64,000 bases of DNA from Girardinichthys multiradiatus (GCF_021462225.1 NC_061804.1:10546740-10610739); one strand, 5' to 3'. Counted from the stretch's first letter, positions 1 through 11,126 are shown. Numbers and translations: made by a program. The notes: generated from the letters alone by a model not told the origin.

Positions 1-1149
1 AGTTTAAAAACATTTGTAATGCCTGAGCATTACTGTATTCTACTGTAGTTGCTGCAAGTAACTGGGGCATATGAAAATATACTGCTGTTCATTTTGGTTC
101 ATTTAGTAATCATTTTAGTCAACTCTGTCAGAAATACAGACAACCTCTTCTGTCTTTTTATTGGTGTATTGCTGAATCCTTATTCACACCTCTCTTTAGC
201 TAAAACCTTGCACTAATTCCCTCTTTCCTCCTAATTTAGCAGCAACATGGTGCCATTTTTACTAGGTAACATTTCATCCTACACATGGGATTACTCTGCT
301 AGGCTAACATCTTTCTTATTTAAGTGACGCTAAGTGGGTCAGCTATTGCTATGGGAGAAATGCATGTCTGATAATAAACAAAAGTGACAAGCGAACAGCA
401 AATAAATTACAGTTTAGGGAAGAGTGCTGCTATCAAGGACAAAGTAAACCTGGGGGTAACACACTCCATCAATGACGGCGTAATATATAACTGGTGTGAT
501 GCTGTCAAGGCGATACGTTGAAATGTAAATGCAGCAGTGTTAGTCATCAACACAAGCGCCAGATAAATGATCTTCCACAGATCACAGATAGAAGTTGAAA
601 TATGTGCAATTCTCTTCAAGGAAATAAAACTCAAAAATGCTCAAAAACTGTTCCTTGAACAGTTTGAGTTAATGTTATAATATTTTTCAAACGTATTTCA
701 TTTTGGAAAGTATTCGTACCTCAGGAAGATTTAGATTTACATTTTTTTCAGTGAACCAAGACTTTGTTTTTAATAGAAAATTAAAGAAGCATATCTCAAA
801 AGATAACAATGTCAAATGTAAAAGGAGTAAATAATTTATCTATTCTTATATTCTGATATTTTTAATTGGTATTACAGCAGTCAACCCTTTCTTATAATTG
901 CTCTTATAATTTCGCTCTCCACACTCATCAGTTAGATTCAAGTCATTTAGGAATTCCAATAATCAGAATAATAAGGCCCATGATAACTGTAGTGGAGCTC
1001 AGGTACAAGAATCTGTTAGCAAGACACCTTTATCTTGTATGCTCCACAAATCAGGAAGATGACAGAGAAGAAAGCCATTGTTCAAAGAAAGCAATGTGAA
1101 TCATGTGTGCAGTTTGTCACAATGTAGGGCGTACAACAAACATGGGGAA
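1..1149. other. Non-coding, no gene seen
   Basis: AT-rich sequence with only short chance frames on both strands. None shows a recognisable domain, a convincing splice signal or a codon pattern that would argue for coding. No repeat family was recognised here either. Confidence 0.6.
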
Positions 1150-1685
1150 GAAAGTGCCTTTTGACCTACTTACAATAGCTATGTGTGGTGGAAAACTGAC
1201 ATCCTGAACATACAGCATGATGCTGCACCACCCTGGTGGTGGCAGCATCATGCTGAGGGGAAACGTTTTTCCTTTCAGCAGGTGCAGGGAAGCAAAACAC
1301 CTGCAACTAGGTTGGAGGTTCACCTTCCAGCAGGACAAAAACCCTAAACATACAGCCAGAGATACAATGGAATGTTTTATATGTCACATTCATGTGTTAC
1401 AATGCCCCGGTCAAAGCCCAGACCTTAATACAATAAATAATCTGTGGCAAGACCTCAAAATGTTTGTTACCAAACGTTCTCCATCCGAACTCACTGAGCT
1501 AAGGTTATTTTGAGAACTTTCAAAAAAGTCCTCAGTTAAGCCTGATAGAGACTTTTGAAAACCTTTTGAAAACCATGCATCACGTTTCCTCCACTTAACA
1601 TTAATTGACTATCACATAAAATCCCATAAAAACAGATTGAAGTTTGTGATTGTAACATGACAAAATGTAGAAAAGTTCATCCTGA
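1150..1685 (+). mobile_element. Tc1-like transposon remnant (family T5), 3' part
   Basis: This is the 3' half of a Tc1/mariner element. The forward frame at 1217-1513 encodes a decayed transposase C-terminus: a glycine-rich stretch (GGGSIMLRG), then FQQDKNPKHTA, which carries the second catalytic Asp, then QSPDLN followed by NNLW where an intact protein has PIENLW. The third acidic residue of the DD34E triad is therefore lost. The frame also lacks the segment between the Gly-rich box and the FQQD motif. Downstream, about 1560-1680, sits a recognisable 3' untranslated and terminal-repeat region common to this fish family. A second, shorter piece lies at 58760-58994. It is inactive. The outer ends were not resolved precisely. 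Confidence 0.75.
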
Positions 1686-2303
1686 TAGAATGGAATGTAT
1701 GAATGAGATGCTCTTTGCACAGTTTTAAAAAAGAAAAGGTGAAAGAGGTATGGTTTGAAGCATTTTGGTTATACTCTTATAAATAGCTAGATCACTGGGT
1801 CCTGACCTCATTCCATTCATAGTTTTGCTTTGTTAGTACATGTAAATGTAGCCTAATGAGAAAGCCTGTTGTATGGAAGGAGGTGCCAGCCTGGTAGCTT
1901 TTCGGGGGTTAAAATAAATATGCTTTAAATAGGAAGCTGATAGGGAACCAGCATAATGAAGGCAGGAAATGGGCGAAAGTTTTGTAACCATTTCTGTGAT
2001 GGCAACAGTTTTCCAGAGCGTGGCCTTATTTGTGCCCCATTAGGTTCTTGCATATTTATCATAAGAGAGGAAAGGCACATAATTGAGTTTCAGATGGGCT
2101 ACTGGGAAATTTGCTCTGAACAGAGTGTGCTGCACTTATTAGATTGGCAGACAATTTTGCACAAAAGTGGTGACCGAGCCCCAGTGTGGCAAAGTGAGAT
2201 AATAAGGCAAAACATGTTTGATCTCAGGCAGCTGTAAACAGCAGTGCTGCTGTGTGAAAAGAGGAGAGAAAACAACACTACAGCAAATAAATACATAATA
2301 TAC
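1686..2303. other. Non-coding, no gene seen
   Basis: No supported gene. The small frame at 1956-2237 has no recognisable motif and no splice context. It is most likely a chance frame. Confidence 0.55.
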
Positions 2304-2308
2304 ATATA

Positions 2309-2352
<44 letters not shown>
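2304..2352. repeat. (AT)n tract followed by about 28-base T run
   Basis: A short alternating AT microsatellite runs directly into an uninterrupted T homopolymer. The T run could be the poly(A) end of a retroposed sequence read from the other strand, but no SINE or LINE body was recognised beside it. Confidence 0.9.
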
Positions 2353-2357
<5 letters not shown>

Positions 2358-2451
2358 AGACTGGCATCTTCCACATTATGAATCGGCATGTATTTTATAG
2401 CTAGCTATCCACTTCGCTATGGCATATGTTAGCCTTTGCTTATCTAATCTT

Positions 2452-2502
2452 CACACACACACACGAACACACACAAACACACACACACACACACACACAC
2501 AG
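2452..2502. repeat. (CA)n microsatellite, interrupted
   Basis: Dinucleotide CA repeat with single-base interruptions near its left side and a pure run of about 20 bases at its right. It marks the left limit of the recognisable T3 transposon sequence that follows. Confidence 0.95.
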
Positions 2503-2915
2503 TTTCCTGTTCCCACTGCATTGACAGTCAGTGGGGTCTTCTGCTGGTGTACCACATTTGCTTCAAGGGTACCCTGTGATGTGCATTCAGAGATTAAATA
2601 CTGCAAACTTTGGTTGAAACAATTGATAATTGAGCTATTGTTGCGTTTCTATCATCTTAAACCATTCTGCCCATTCTCCTATGATATCAACAAGCCGTTT
2701 TCATCCACGCAACTGCTGCTCACTGGAAATTTTCTCTTTTTTTCCATTCCTTGTATAGCGGAGAAATGGTTGTGGGTGAAGATCCCAGTAGATGAACAGT
2801 TCCTCAAATAGTAAGACCAGGCATATTGGTACCAGCAATCATGCCACCATGTTCAAGGTCACTTAAATTCCCTTTCTTCCTCATTCTGAAGCTTGGTTTG
2901 AAAGCATCTCATGTA

Positions 2916-4398
2916 CAGGTCCTTCTCAAAATATTAGCATATTGTGATAAAGTTAATTATTTTCCATAATGTCATGATGAAAATTTAACATTCATATATT
3001 TTAGATTCATTGCACACTAACTGAAATATTTGCGGTCTTTTATTGTCTTAATACGGATGATTTTGGCATACAGCTCATGAAAACCCAAAATTCCTATCTC
3101 ACAAAATTAGCATATTTCATCCGACCAATAAAATAAAAGTGTTTTTAATACAAAAAACGTCAACCTTCAAATAATCATGTACAGTTATGCACTCAATACT
3201 TGGTCGGGAATCCTTTGGCAAAAATGACTGCTTCATTGCGGTGTGACATGGAGGCAATCAGCCTGTGGCACTGCTGAGGTCTTATGGAGGCCCAGGATGC
3301 TTCAATAGCGGCCTTTAGCTCATCCATAGTGTTGGGTCTTGAGTCTCTCAACGTTCTCTTCACAATATCCCACAGATTCTCTATGGGGTTCAGGTCAGGA
3401 GAGTTGGCAGGCCAATTGAGCACAGTGATACCATGGTCAGTAAACCATTTACCAGTGGTTCTGGCACTGTGAGCAGGTGCCAGGTCGTGCTGAAAAAGGA
3501 AATCTTCATCTCCATAAAGCTTTTCAGCAGATGGAAGCATGAAGTGCTCCAAAATCTCCTGATAGCTAGCTGCATTGACCCTGCCCTTGATAAAACACAG
3601 TGGACCCACACCAGCAGCTGACACGGCACCCCAGACCATCACTGACTGTGGGTACTTGACACTGGACTTCTGGCATTTTGGCATTTCCTTCTCCCCAGTC
3701 TTCCTCCAGACTCTGGCACCTTGATTTCCGAATGACATGCAGAATTTGCTTTCATCTGAAAAAAGTACTTTGGACCTCTGAGCAACAGTCCAGTGCTGCT
3801 TCTCTGTAGGTCAGAAATACAGACAAGGTCCCCCAAGGTCTGGAATCGGCCCTTCTCCACAATCTTCCTCAGGGTCCGGTCACCTCTTCTCGTTGTGCAG
3901 CGTTTTCTGCCACACTTTTTCCTTCCCACAGACTTCCTACTGAGGTGCCTTGATACAGCACCCTGGGAACAGCCTATTCGTTCAGAAATTTCTTTCTGTG
4001 TCTTACCCTCTTGCTTGAGGGTGTCAATAGTGGCCTTCTGGACAGCAGTCAGGTCAGCAGTCTTACCCATGATTGGGGTTTTGAATGATGAACCAGGCTG
4101 GGAGTCTGAAAGGCCTCAGGAATCTTTTGCAGGTGTTTAGAGTTAACTCGTTGATTCAGATGATTAGGTTCATAGCTTGTTTAGAGACCCTTTTAATGAT
4201 ATGCTAATTTTGTGAGATAGGAATTTTGGGTTTTCGTGAACTGTATGCCAAAATCATCCGTATTAAGACAATAAAAGACCTGAAATATTTCAGTTAGTGT
4301 GCAATTAATCTAAAATATACGAATGTTAAATTTTCATGATGACATTATGGAAAATAATTAACTTTATCACAATATGCTAATATTTTGAGAAGGACCTG
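2916..4398 (-). mobile_element. Tc1-like transposon T1, copy a, with both terminal repeats
   Basis: Complete-ended Tc1 element flanked by TA on both sides (2914-2915 and 4399-4400), the target-site signature of the superfamily. The termini begin CAGGTCCTTCTCAAAATATT and are inverted repeats of about 200 bases (about 2916-3117 and 4199-4398), the long-TIR form typical of fish Tc1 elements. The transposase gene lies on the minus strand between them and is broken by an internal deletion. Copy b at 21705 is the better coding copy but lacks the second terminal repeat. Copy a would therefore be a non-autonomous substrate. Confidence 0.93.
3193..4070 (-). pseudogene. T1 transposase, internally deleted and frameshifted
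   Basis: DDE transposase that would cut and paste the T1 element. The N-terminal part (4070 down to about 3829) has the helix-turn-helix DNA-binding region (start MGKTADLTAVQ) and a basic GRKR stretch. After Gly-Asp-Leu at residue 82 the frame runs into about 16 bases of unrelated filler. Compared with copy b, roughly 48 codons (about residues 83-130) are missing and the phase changes. The remainder resumes as a 181-residue frame (3738-3193) holding FQHDLAPAHSA and SPDLNPIENLWD, the second Asp and the Glu of the triad. The first Asp (FSDESKF) is present in the DNA but in another frame. The gene is non-functional. Confidence 0.92.
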
Positions 4399-4455
4399 TA
4401 GATTCATTGAGTTGACAATTGAACAGGTGAAAGTAAACAGTGAGTAACAATATGA

Positions 4456-5788
4456 ACATCTGACTTAAGTTTTGCTAATATGCGTAATATTAAATCTTAT
4501 TAAATTATTGAAATGTACATAAGTTTTTGTCATTGTCAGTTCATTTATCAAATAACGTCTATAGTCATGCACACGTGTACTACTAATGCTGAGTCAGCTG
4601 GGTCCCTATTCGGGTTTCAATGATGCAAGAACACAGAATGTTGAGCACTGCCTTTAGCTAAAAGGTTGGACCAAATGTCCACCACAGGTTCCAAGAACAA
4701 ACTCACATTCCTGCTACATCTGAAAAAGCCAACACCGTCAACATCAGTCAAAGGGAAAGTTTAAGTGAGAATGAGACATTCCAGGTGAAAATTTTCACAT
4801 TCCTCTTCTGCAGCTAAATTTATTGGTTTCCTGCAGCTTCAAAAGGCTGAAGTCTTTCTCTCTTGCTCTAAGTGCTCATTGTCAAGAAAGTTCAGTATAT
4901 GTGTGTCAAGCCAAATCTAAAAAGCTGGTATAAATCACATTACTGGCTTTAGAGGCATTGAACTCTTTTAAAGTTTCCTTATGCCCGTTCTCCAAAACCC
5001 TTGGGTAACAACCACATGAAAGAAAAATACACCAGTCTCCTTGATTCTTCTCCTAATTTCCTGAAAACTCAGTCTAAATGCAGTGTGGCAATATTATGAC
5101 TGTAGCCCTAAACTGCTCTGAGGCTTTAGAGGTTTATTTGTCTTTGTAGAAGGAAAGGAAAAAACAGGAAAAAGTTTCCAAGACAAAGTAAAACTGTATT
5201 AATGTATTAAGCATGTAGTAATTATATTGAGGATTTGTTGAGACATTTGATCTAACAGACATAATATTGCAGATTCAAAATGATATAGTGGACATTAACT
5301 GTGTTAATGTGACAGAGCATCTCAGACATTTTTGTTTGACTCCTCCAACAGATAAAATGACAGCAGACTGGCCTTTCATCCAGATGTTTATATTAAATGT
5401 AAGTTGGGTTTATAACTTGACAAGAGGTCTCCTATGGCTAGTCTCCTAAAGTCCTCATCAGTTTTTCTTTAAAGTAGTTTCTTGACATTTTCATAAGCTT
5501 GACCGAGATGTTTTAGTTGTCAAGGGTGGCTTGACCCAACAGAAGCATCAGATTAATCACAAAGAAGGACGAGGGATGGAAGGAGGAAACTGAGTTTATT
5601 CAACCCAGATTAGACTGAATCTTTATATTAAAGAAGAGTTTTTTGGTAATCAAAGACTAGCCTTTTGCTTCTTCTTTAGCTTTTGACACTTAAGGCCCCT
5701 CTGGTTAGGATGTGAAAAAGCCTTAAAATCAATTAGTCTTTATTAAAGTAGAATAATTTTACATTAAAACCTACAAAACATGAACTGT
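4456..5788. other. Non-coding, no gene seen
   Basis: AT-rich sequence without a supported gene or recognised repeat. The 60-codon frame near 5267 has no motif and no coding context. Confidence 0.55.
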
Positions 5789-5964
5789 TGCGGCGTTGGT
5801 GGTGTAGGGGTTAAGCACGCGACCATATGCGGAGGCTATAGTCCTCGATGCGGTCCTCGACCTTTGCCTAATGTGTCCCCCTTTCTTTGCCCTCTTTCCT
5901 GTCTACCTACTGTTGGAAAAATAAGAAAATAAAGGCCTCTAGTGCTGCAAAAAAAAAAAAAAAA
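5789..5964 (+). mobile_element. tRNA-derived SINE with poly(A) tail
   Basis: Retroposon of about 175 bases. Its head resembles a tRNA gene: GTGTAGGGGTTAAG fits a polymerase III A box, and the segment around 5852-5862 is a degraded B box. The body contains the pyrimidine-rich stretch and the AATAAAGGC motif near the 3' end that are common to a widespread teleost SINE family, followed by a run of about 16 A. It sits just upstream of the L2 element and is a separate insertion. No clear target duplication was found. It would be transcribed by polymerase III and depend on a LINE for mobility. Confidence 0.75.
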
Positions 5965-5975
5965 CCCTAAGCAGT

Positions 5976-5985
5976 AATTTAAGTT
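5976..5985. repeat. Left target-site duplication of L2 copy 1
   Basis: The ten bases AATTTAAGTT occur here and again at 11117-11126, exactly at the two ends of the L2 element. This marks the insertion as complete at its 5' end rather than truncated. Confidence 0.75.
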
Positions 5986-6274
5986 GGCTGTCAGAGTAAA
6001 ACTTAGGTCCAGCTGAATGTATTTGGACTGATTGGATGCTCTGTTGCTCTGGGTAACATCACTTCCTGTTTTCGCTGTTGGTGAATTGTTTGGTGTGTAA
6101 AGCTCTCTCGTTTGATCTGATTTCTCTCTACTGTGATATCTCTTACTTGTTCTAATACATAAGCATGTTAAAACACTTATTTTCTGTTGCTACTTTTAAC
6201 GTTTGGGGACTCTCCGTGTTTACACGGTTTTTCTAGTAGTGGTAAGGGGTCGCTAGCTTAGCGTTAACTCCACC

Positions 6275-7103
6275 ATGGCTACCCGTTCTACTGTTTCTCT
6301 CTCTGAGTCTTCTCCTCTCTCCTGCTCTCTGTGCCAAATGTTCAGTTACTCCTCTGCCTCCTTTAGTGATAATGGGACGTGTAATAAATGTAGCATTTTT
6401 GTAGCTTTGGAGGCGAGGGTGTCGGAAATGGAGGCCCGGCCACCGAGCGGAGCTCCCCGTAGCAGTCCTCCAGCAGAGCCCGCGCAGCCGGGGCTTCAGG
6501 CCGGCTGCAGTACGTAGAAAGCATAGTCCTAGATCCCAGCCCACAGGTCACCACCAACCCGTCTGCGTTTCTAACAGATTTTCTCCGCTCAGCAACACAC
6601 CCACTGAGAAGCCAACTCTGGTAATTGGCAGCTCCATAGTCAGAAACGTGGCACTACAGACACCAGCGACCATAGTCAAATATCTGCCAGGGGCCAGAAC
6701 GGGCGACATCAAATCATACCTAAAACTGCTGGCTAAGGATAAGCGTAAATACAGCAAGATTGTTATTCAAGCTGGCGGTAATGACACCCGGTTACGTCAA
6801 TCGGAGGTCACCAAAGTTAGTGTTGCTTCGGTGTGTAAGTTTGACAAAACAATGTCGGACTCCGTAATTTTCTCTGGTCCCCTCCCCGATCTGACCAGTG
6901 ACGACATGTTTAGCCGCATGCTGTCATTCAACCGCTGGCTGTCTAGGTGGTGTCCAGAAAACGATGTGGGTTACATTGGTAACTGGCGAACATTTTGGGG
7001 AAAACCTGGTCCGATCCGGAGAGATGGAATCCATCCCACTTTGGATGGAGCTGCTCTTCTTTCTAGGAATCTGGCCGAATTTATTAGTTCACCAATACTC
7101 TGA
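6275..7103 (+). pseudogene. L2 ORF1, zinc-finger-like N-terminus plus SGNH esterase, frameshifted
   Basis: First protein of the LINE. Esterase-bearing ORF1 proteins are known from the CR1/L2 clade and are thought to act in the ribonucleoprotein. Residues 1-80 start MATRSTVSLSES and show two cysteine pairs (CSLC, then CNKC) and a short heptad-like LEARVSEME, then stop at about 6519. The remainder lies in another frame from about 6560 to 7103. It has IGSSIVRN (the nucleophile-serine block), QAGGND (Gly-Asn-Asp block) and DGIHPT (catalytic Asp/His block), in the order of SGNH hydrolases. The internal start at 6648 is simply the first Met of that frame. One frameshift separates the halves. The same C-terminal block recurs in copy 2 at 39739-39938. 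Confidence 0.85.
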
Positions 7104-7196
7104 CAATCCAGGGTTCAGACCAGGAAGCAGGATCGTAGTTTAACACTCCTCTCTGCAGCTTCTGTACTGCTACCCACCCATTACCCTATTAAGACA

Positions 7197-9242
7197 GTGT
7201 CTCGCCCATGGCCAAAATTGAATAGATTAAAAAATAATCTAAAAGGAGGAAATCAGGAAAATCTAATAAAAATAAACACAACTCAGACCGAAAAGAAAAA
7301 TAAAACAATTAAATGTGGCTTACTGAACATAAGATCTCTCTCTTCAAAGACATTGCTAGTTAGTGACCTGATTTGTGACAATCAGATTGATTTACTTTGC
7401 CTCACAGAAACCTGGCTGCAGCAAGAGGATTATGTTACTATAAATGAGTCAACTCCTACTAATTACTTAAATTTTCCCATTCCTCGAATTACTGGGCGAG
7501 GAGGAGGAGTAGCAACCATCTTTCAGTCTGATTTATTGATTAGCCCCAGACCAATTAATAGCTACAACTCTTTTGAATATTTAATCCTTAGTTTTCCTCA
7601 TCCAAATTGCAAAGCACTAAAACCTCTTCTGTTTGTTGTTTTGTACCGTCCACCAGGCCATTACTCTCAATTTTTACATCAGTTTTCAGACCTTTTATCT
7701 GATTTAGTGTTAAATACAGATAAAGTTATTATAGTGGGGGATTTTAACATTCATGTAGACGCTGAAAGTGATAGCCTAAATATAGTGTTTAATGCTATCT
7801 TAGACTCAATTGGCTTTGATCAAAACATTAACAGACCTACCCACCTTTGTCTTCATTCTCTGGACCTTGTGCTGACATATGGCATTGAGTGTAAAGACAT
7901 AACAATATTCTCTCATAACCCTGTCCTGTCTGACCATTTCTTAATAACCTTTGAGTTTAATTTAACCGAGTACTCCACACCTGAAAGAAAATTTCATTAT
8001 AGTAGATCATTATCAGGCGATGCTGTAACAACCTTTAAAGAATCTGTTCCACTTTTAATTTCCTCATTATCACTGAAAAGCACAGTAGAGGGCAATAATT
8101 ATGTTTCTGCCCCTTCACAAATTGATTCTTTTGTTCATAGTGTTTCTTCATCATTGCGTGATGCATTAGACAATGCAGCCCCCTTGAAAAAGAAGGTAAT
8201 CATTAATAGGAGGCTAGCTCCTTGGTTTAATTCAGAGCTGCGTACTTTAAAGAACAATGTTAGAAAATTGGAGAGAAAATGGCGTTCTACACACCTAGAG
8301 GATTCCTACTTAATCTGGAAAAATAGCCTACTGTTGTATAAAAAGACACTTCGCCAAGCTAGAACAGCTTATTTCTCATCATTAATAGAAGAGAACAAGA
8401 ATAATCCTAGGTTTTTCTTTAGTACAGTTGCTAAACTTACACAGAGTCATAGCTCTGTTGAGCCATCCATTCCCTTAGCTCTTAGCAGCCATTACTTTAT
8501 GGGATTCTTCTTAAATAAAATTGATTCTATTAAAAACAAAATCTTTGACATACTTCCGAAGATGATTACTTCATCCTCAGCAAATGAGACAACATTGGAA
8601 ATAACTGCAGAACCTGATTTGTGTTTGGACTGTTTTGATCCTGTGAAGCTTCCTGAGTTATCAGAAATATTAGCTTCATCTAAACCTTCAACTTGTATGT
8701 TAGACCCAATCCCAACCAAATTATTTAAGGAAGTGTTCCCTCTGATTACCAGCCCCATTTTAGATATGATTAATCTATCTTTAGTAAATGGATATGTACA
8801 ACAGCCTTTTAAGTTAGCTGTAATTAAACCTTTACTTAAGAAACCTTCGCTTGATCGAGATGACTTGAAAAATTACAGACCTATATCCAATCTTCCATTC
8901 TTATCTAAAATTCTTGAGAAAATTGTTGCTAATCAAATGTGTGAGCATTTATACAGCAATTACCTGTTTGAAGAGTTTCAGTCAGGTTTCAGAGCTCATC
9001 ATAGCACTGAAACAGCTCTGCTGAAAGTCACTAATGATATTCTTATGGCCTCAGATAATGGACTTGTGTCTGTTCTGGTTCTGTTAGATCTCAGTGCTGC
9101 ATTTGATACAGTCGATCACAAAATTATCTTAGAAAGGCTGGAATATGCTGTAGGGATCAGGGGAACAGCGCTAGGCTGGTTTAAATCTTATCTGTCTGAC
9201 AGATTCCAGTTTGTTCATGTAAATGATAAATCATGGCATTAA
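7197..9242 (+). pseudogene. L2 ORF2, endonuclease and N-terminal reverse transcriptase, truncated
   Basis: Polyprotein that nicks target DNA and copies the element RNA. Residues about 40-265 form an APE-type endonuclease with its key blocks intact: LNIRSL (Asn), LTETWL (Glu), VLYRPPG, VGDFNIH (Asp and Asn) and SDHFLI (Asp-His). After a linker, the reverse transcriptase begins about residue 530. [18 protein letters not shown] and [15 protein letters not shown] are fingers motifs, and [12 protein letters not shown] is motif A with the first catalytic Asp. The frame ends four residues after VNDK because a deletion of about 325 bases joins it out of phase to the distal part. It lacks motif B (PQGSVLGP) and motif C (YADD), both seen in copy 2. 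No polymerase activity is possible. Confidence 0.92.
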
Positions 9243-9882
9243 ATTGACCTCTGATAATAAAGTAAAAAACCTTGGTGTTATTTTTGACCAGGACATGTCA
9301 TTTAAATCCCATATTAAACAGGTTTCTAGGATTTCCTTCTTTCATCTCCGGAACATTGCCAAAATTAGAAATATCCTATCTAGGAGTGACGCTGAAAAAC
9401 TAGTCCATGCATTTATTACTTCAAGGCTGGACTATTGTAATTCGTTACTATTAGGATGTCCACAAAATGCAGTTAAAAGCCTTCAGCTGATTCAAAATGC
9501 TGCAGCAAGAGTTCTGATGAAAATTAAAAAGAGAGATCATATTTCTCCTATTTTAGCTTCCCTTCATTGGCTCCTTGTTAAGTCCAGAATAGAATTTAAA
9601 ATTCTCCTCCTCACATATAAAGCCCTTAATGATCTAGCTCCATCATACATCAGAGATCTGATTGTTCCATATGTTCCTAACAGAGCACTTTGTTCTCACA
9701 CTGCAGGTTTACTGGTGGTTCCTAGAGTCTCTAGAAGTAGAATGGGAGGCAGATCCTTTAGTTATCAGGCTCCTCTCCTGTGGAACCAGCTCCCAGCATT
9801 ATTGAGGCAGACACCCTGTCTACTTTTAAGGCTAGGCTTAAAACTTTCCTTTTTGATAAAGCTTATAGTTAGAGTGGCTTAG
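9223..9882 (+). pseudogene. L2 ORF2, C-terminal remnant after deletion
   Basis: Continuation of ORF2 beyond the deletion. It starts at [20 protein letters not shown], the region just after the polymerase palm that in L2/CR1 elements corresponds to the thumb and connection. It runs for about 215 residues through RSDAEKLVHAFITSRLDYCNS and AARVLMKIKKRDHISPILASLHWL, a C-terminal signature of CR1/L2 ORF2 proteins. The Met at its start is fortuitous. It overlaps the end of the preceding frame in a different phase, as expected for an out-of-frame internal deletion. Confidence 0.9.
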
Positions 9883-11116
9883 TTTATCCTGAGCTATCTT
9901 CCTTATTTTTTACCTCCGTCTTCTTCCCTCCCTGTTGGTTGGAGTAAGGGGGAGTCAGGTTTAGCCTAAACCGGCTCAGTTATGGTTGAGGTGCAAACAC
10001 ACCCTCCATTTCTGCTACTTGTATGACCCCTTCTCTTTTCCAATGGTTATAATCAGTCTGACAGAGGGAGGTATCCCAATCATTGTGGTTTTTAGTATAA
10101 CAATGACCATCATTGGGACCCTTTGTGGGGTGCCTTGAGACGACATTGTTGTAAATAAGCGCCGTTTAACTAAATAATCTGAACTGAAACTATCTGTGTA
10201 GTTATGCTGCTATAGGCTTAGGCTGCTGAAGGACATAACGACCACTTTCACCCTCTTCGCTACATTCTCACACTACTCTCCAATTTTGCATTGTTTGCTG
10301 TTATTTCAGCTTTTAACCTTGTTCTCTCTTTTCTCTTCCTAGAAGCTACACCTGGCCTGGCTCTGTGTCTGCCTGTGACACCTTTCTGGAGAGGGGAATT
10401 GTCTGAGCTTCTGCTGGCAACAACTTAATGCTCACCCTCTACCGATGATCCACATAGCCCTGTCTTTTAGTGTTTAACCCTTTCTCTCTCCTAGACAGGG
10501 AAATTGACTGAGCTTTTACTGTAACTAATTATATGTGCTCTCTTTCAGACTCTAACCTTAAAAACTGGCTCAGAGTTTATCTGTTCTTTCTTTCTAGGTG
10601 AAACGACTAAAGGAGCTACATCCATTAACATTTACTTTTCCTTCCCATAGAAAGTACTTCTGGATCAGTGCTTCTGTGTTCTTTTTGTGTCTCTGCTCTG
10701 TTCTCTCAAACCCCCAGTCGGTCGTGGCAGATGGCCGCTCACACTTAGCCTGGTTCTGGTTCTGCTGGAGGTTTCTTCCTGTTAAAAGGGAGTTTTTTCC
10801 TCTCCGTTGTCACTACATGCATGCTCAGTATGAGGGATTGCTGCAAAGTCAACGCCAGTGACTGTCCACTGTCTCTACATGCTCATCCGGGAGGAGGGAA
10901 TGCTGCAAGTCACTGACTGGATGCAATCTGCTGGGTTTCCTTAGATAGAAAAACTTTTTATCCAATTTGAATAAAAAGCTAACTCCGACTGCACAGTTCA
11001 ATTGTTAGGATTAATTGGAATGTATGAACCTGACTGTTGTGAAGTGCCTTGAGACAACATGTGTTGTGAATTGGCGCTATATAAATAAAAACTGAATTGA
11101 ATTGAATTGAATTGAA
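9883..11116 (+). other. L2 3' untranslated region with two tail-like blocks
   Basis: About 1.2 kb after ORF2. A first block near 10130-10190 reads TGCCTTGAGACGACATTG followed by a degenerate copy of the L2 terminal hairpin region. A second, better block at 11040-11116 reads TGCCTTGAGACAACATGTG and ends with the GAATT tandem repeat. The minus-strand copy 2 has the same two blocks in the same order (36760-36830 and 35844-35930), so the doubled tail is ancestral to both copies. Confidence 0.8.
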
Positions 11117-11126
11117 AATTTAAGTT

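Larger units (their letters stand above)
2503..4455 (-). mobile_element. Tc1-like remnant (family T3), split by a T1 insertion
   Basis: Old minus-strand T3 element in two pieces: 2503-2915 and 4401 to about 4455. The left piece corresponds to the 5' coding half of the T3 transposase gene read in reverse. The right piece carries the 5' untranslated region near the terminal repeat (the stretch with GAACAGGTG). The break falls at a TA and is filled by the 1.48-kb T1 element, so T3 was already present when T1 arrived. No intact frame remains. The same T3 segment occurs at 63501-63981, and a forward-oriented longer copy at 50600-51525. Recognition is by nucleotide similarity to those copies and to the transposase N-terminal motif seen there. 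Confidence 0.65.
5986..11116 (+). mobile_element. L2-clade LINE, full length, copy 1
   Basis: Non-LTR retrotransposon of about 5.1 kb. In order it has a 5' untranslated region (about 290 bases), ORF1 with an SGNH-type esterase domain, ORF2 with an APE-type endonuclease and reverse transcriptase, and a long 3' untranslated region ending in a GAATT tandem tail. The tail is preceded by the TTGTGAATTGGCGCTATATAA signature shared by fish L2 elements. A perfect 10-bp duplication flanks it. ORF1 is frameshifted and ORF2 has lost about 325 bases including the catalytic YADD motif, so the copy cannot move itself. Copy 2, inverted, is at 35844-39938. Copy 3, a tail only, is at 59089-59430. Confidence 0.93.

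Noticed and set aside
2452..2502. CA, TG and AT tracts as a CRISPR array or regulatory repeats
   Set aside because: Simple dinucleotide microsatellites without spacers. The genome is a vertebrate's, so CRISPR arrays are not expected.
5791..5862. A genuine tRNA gene
   Set aside because: The head resembles a tRNA, but the B box is degraded, no cloverleaf can be drawn, and it continues into a SINE body with a poly(A) tail.
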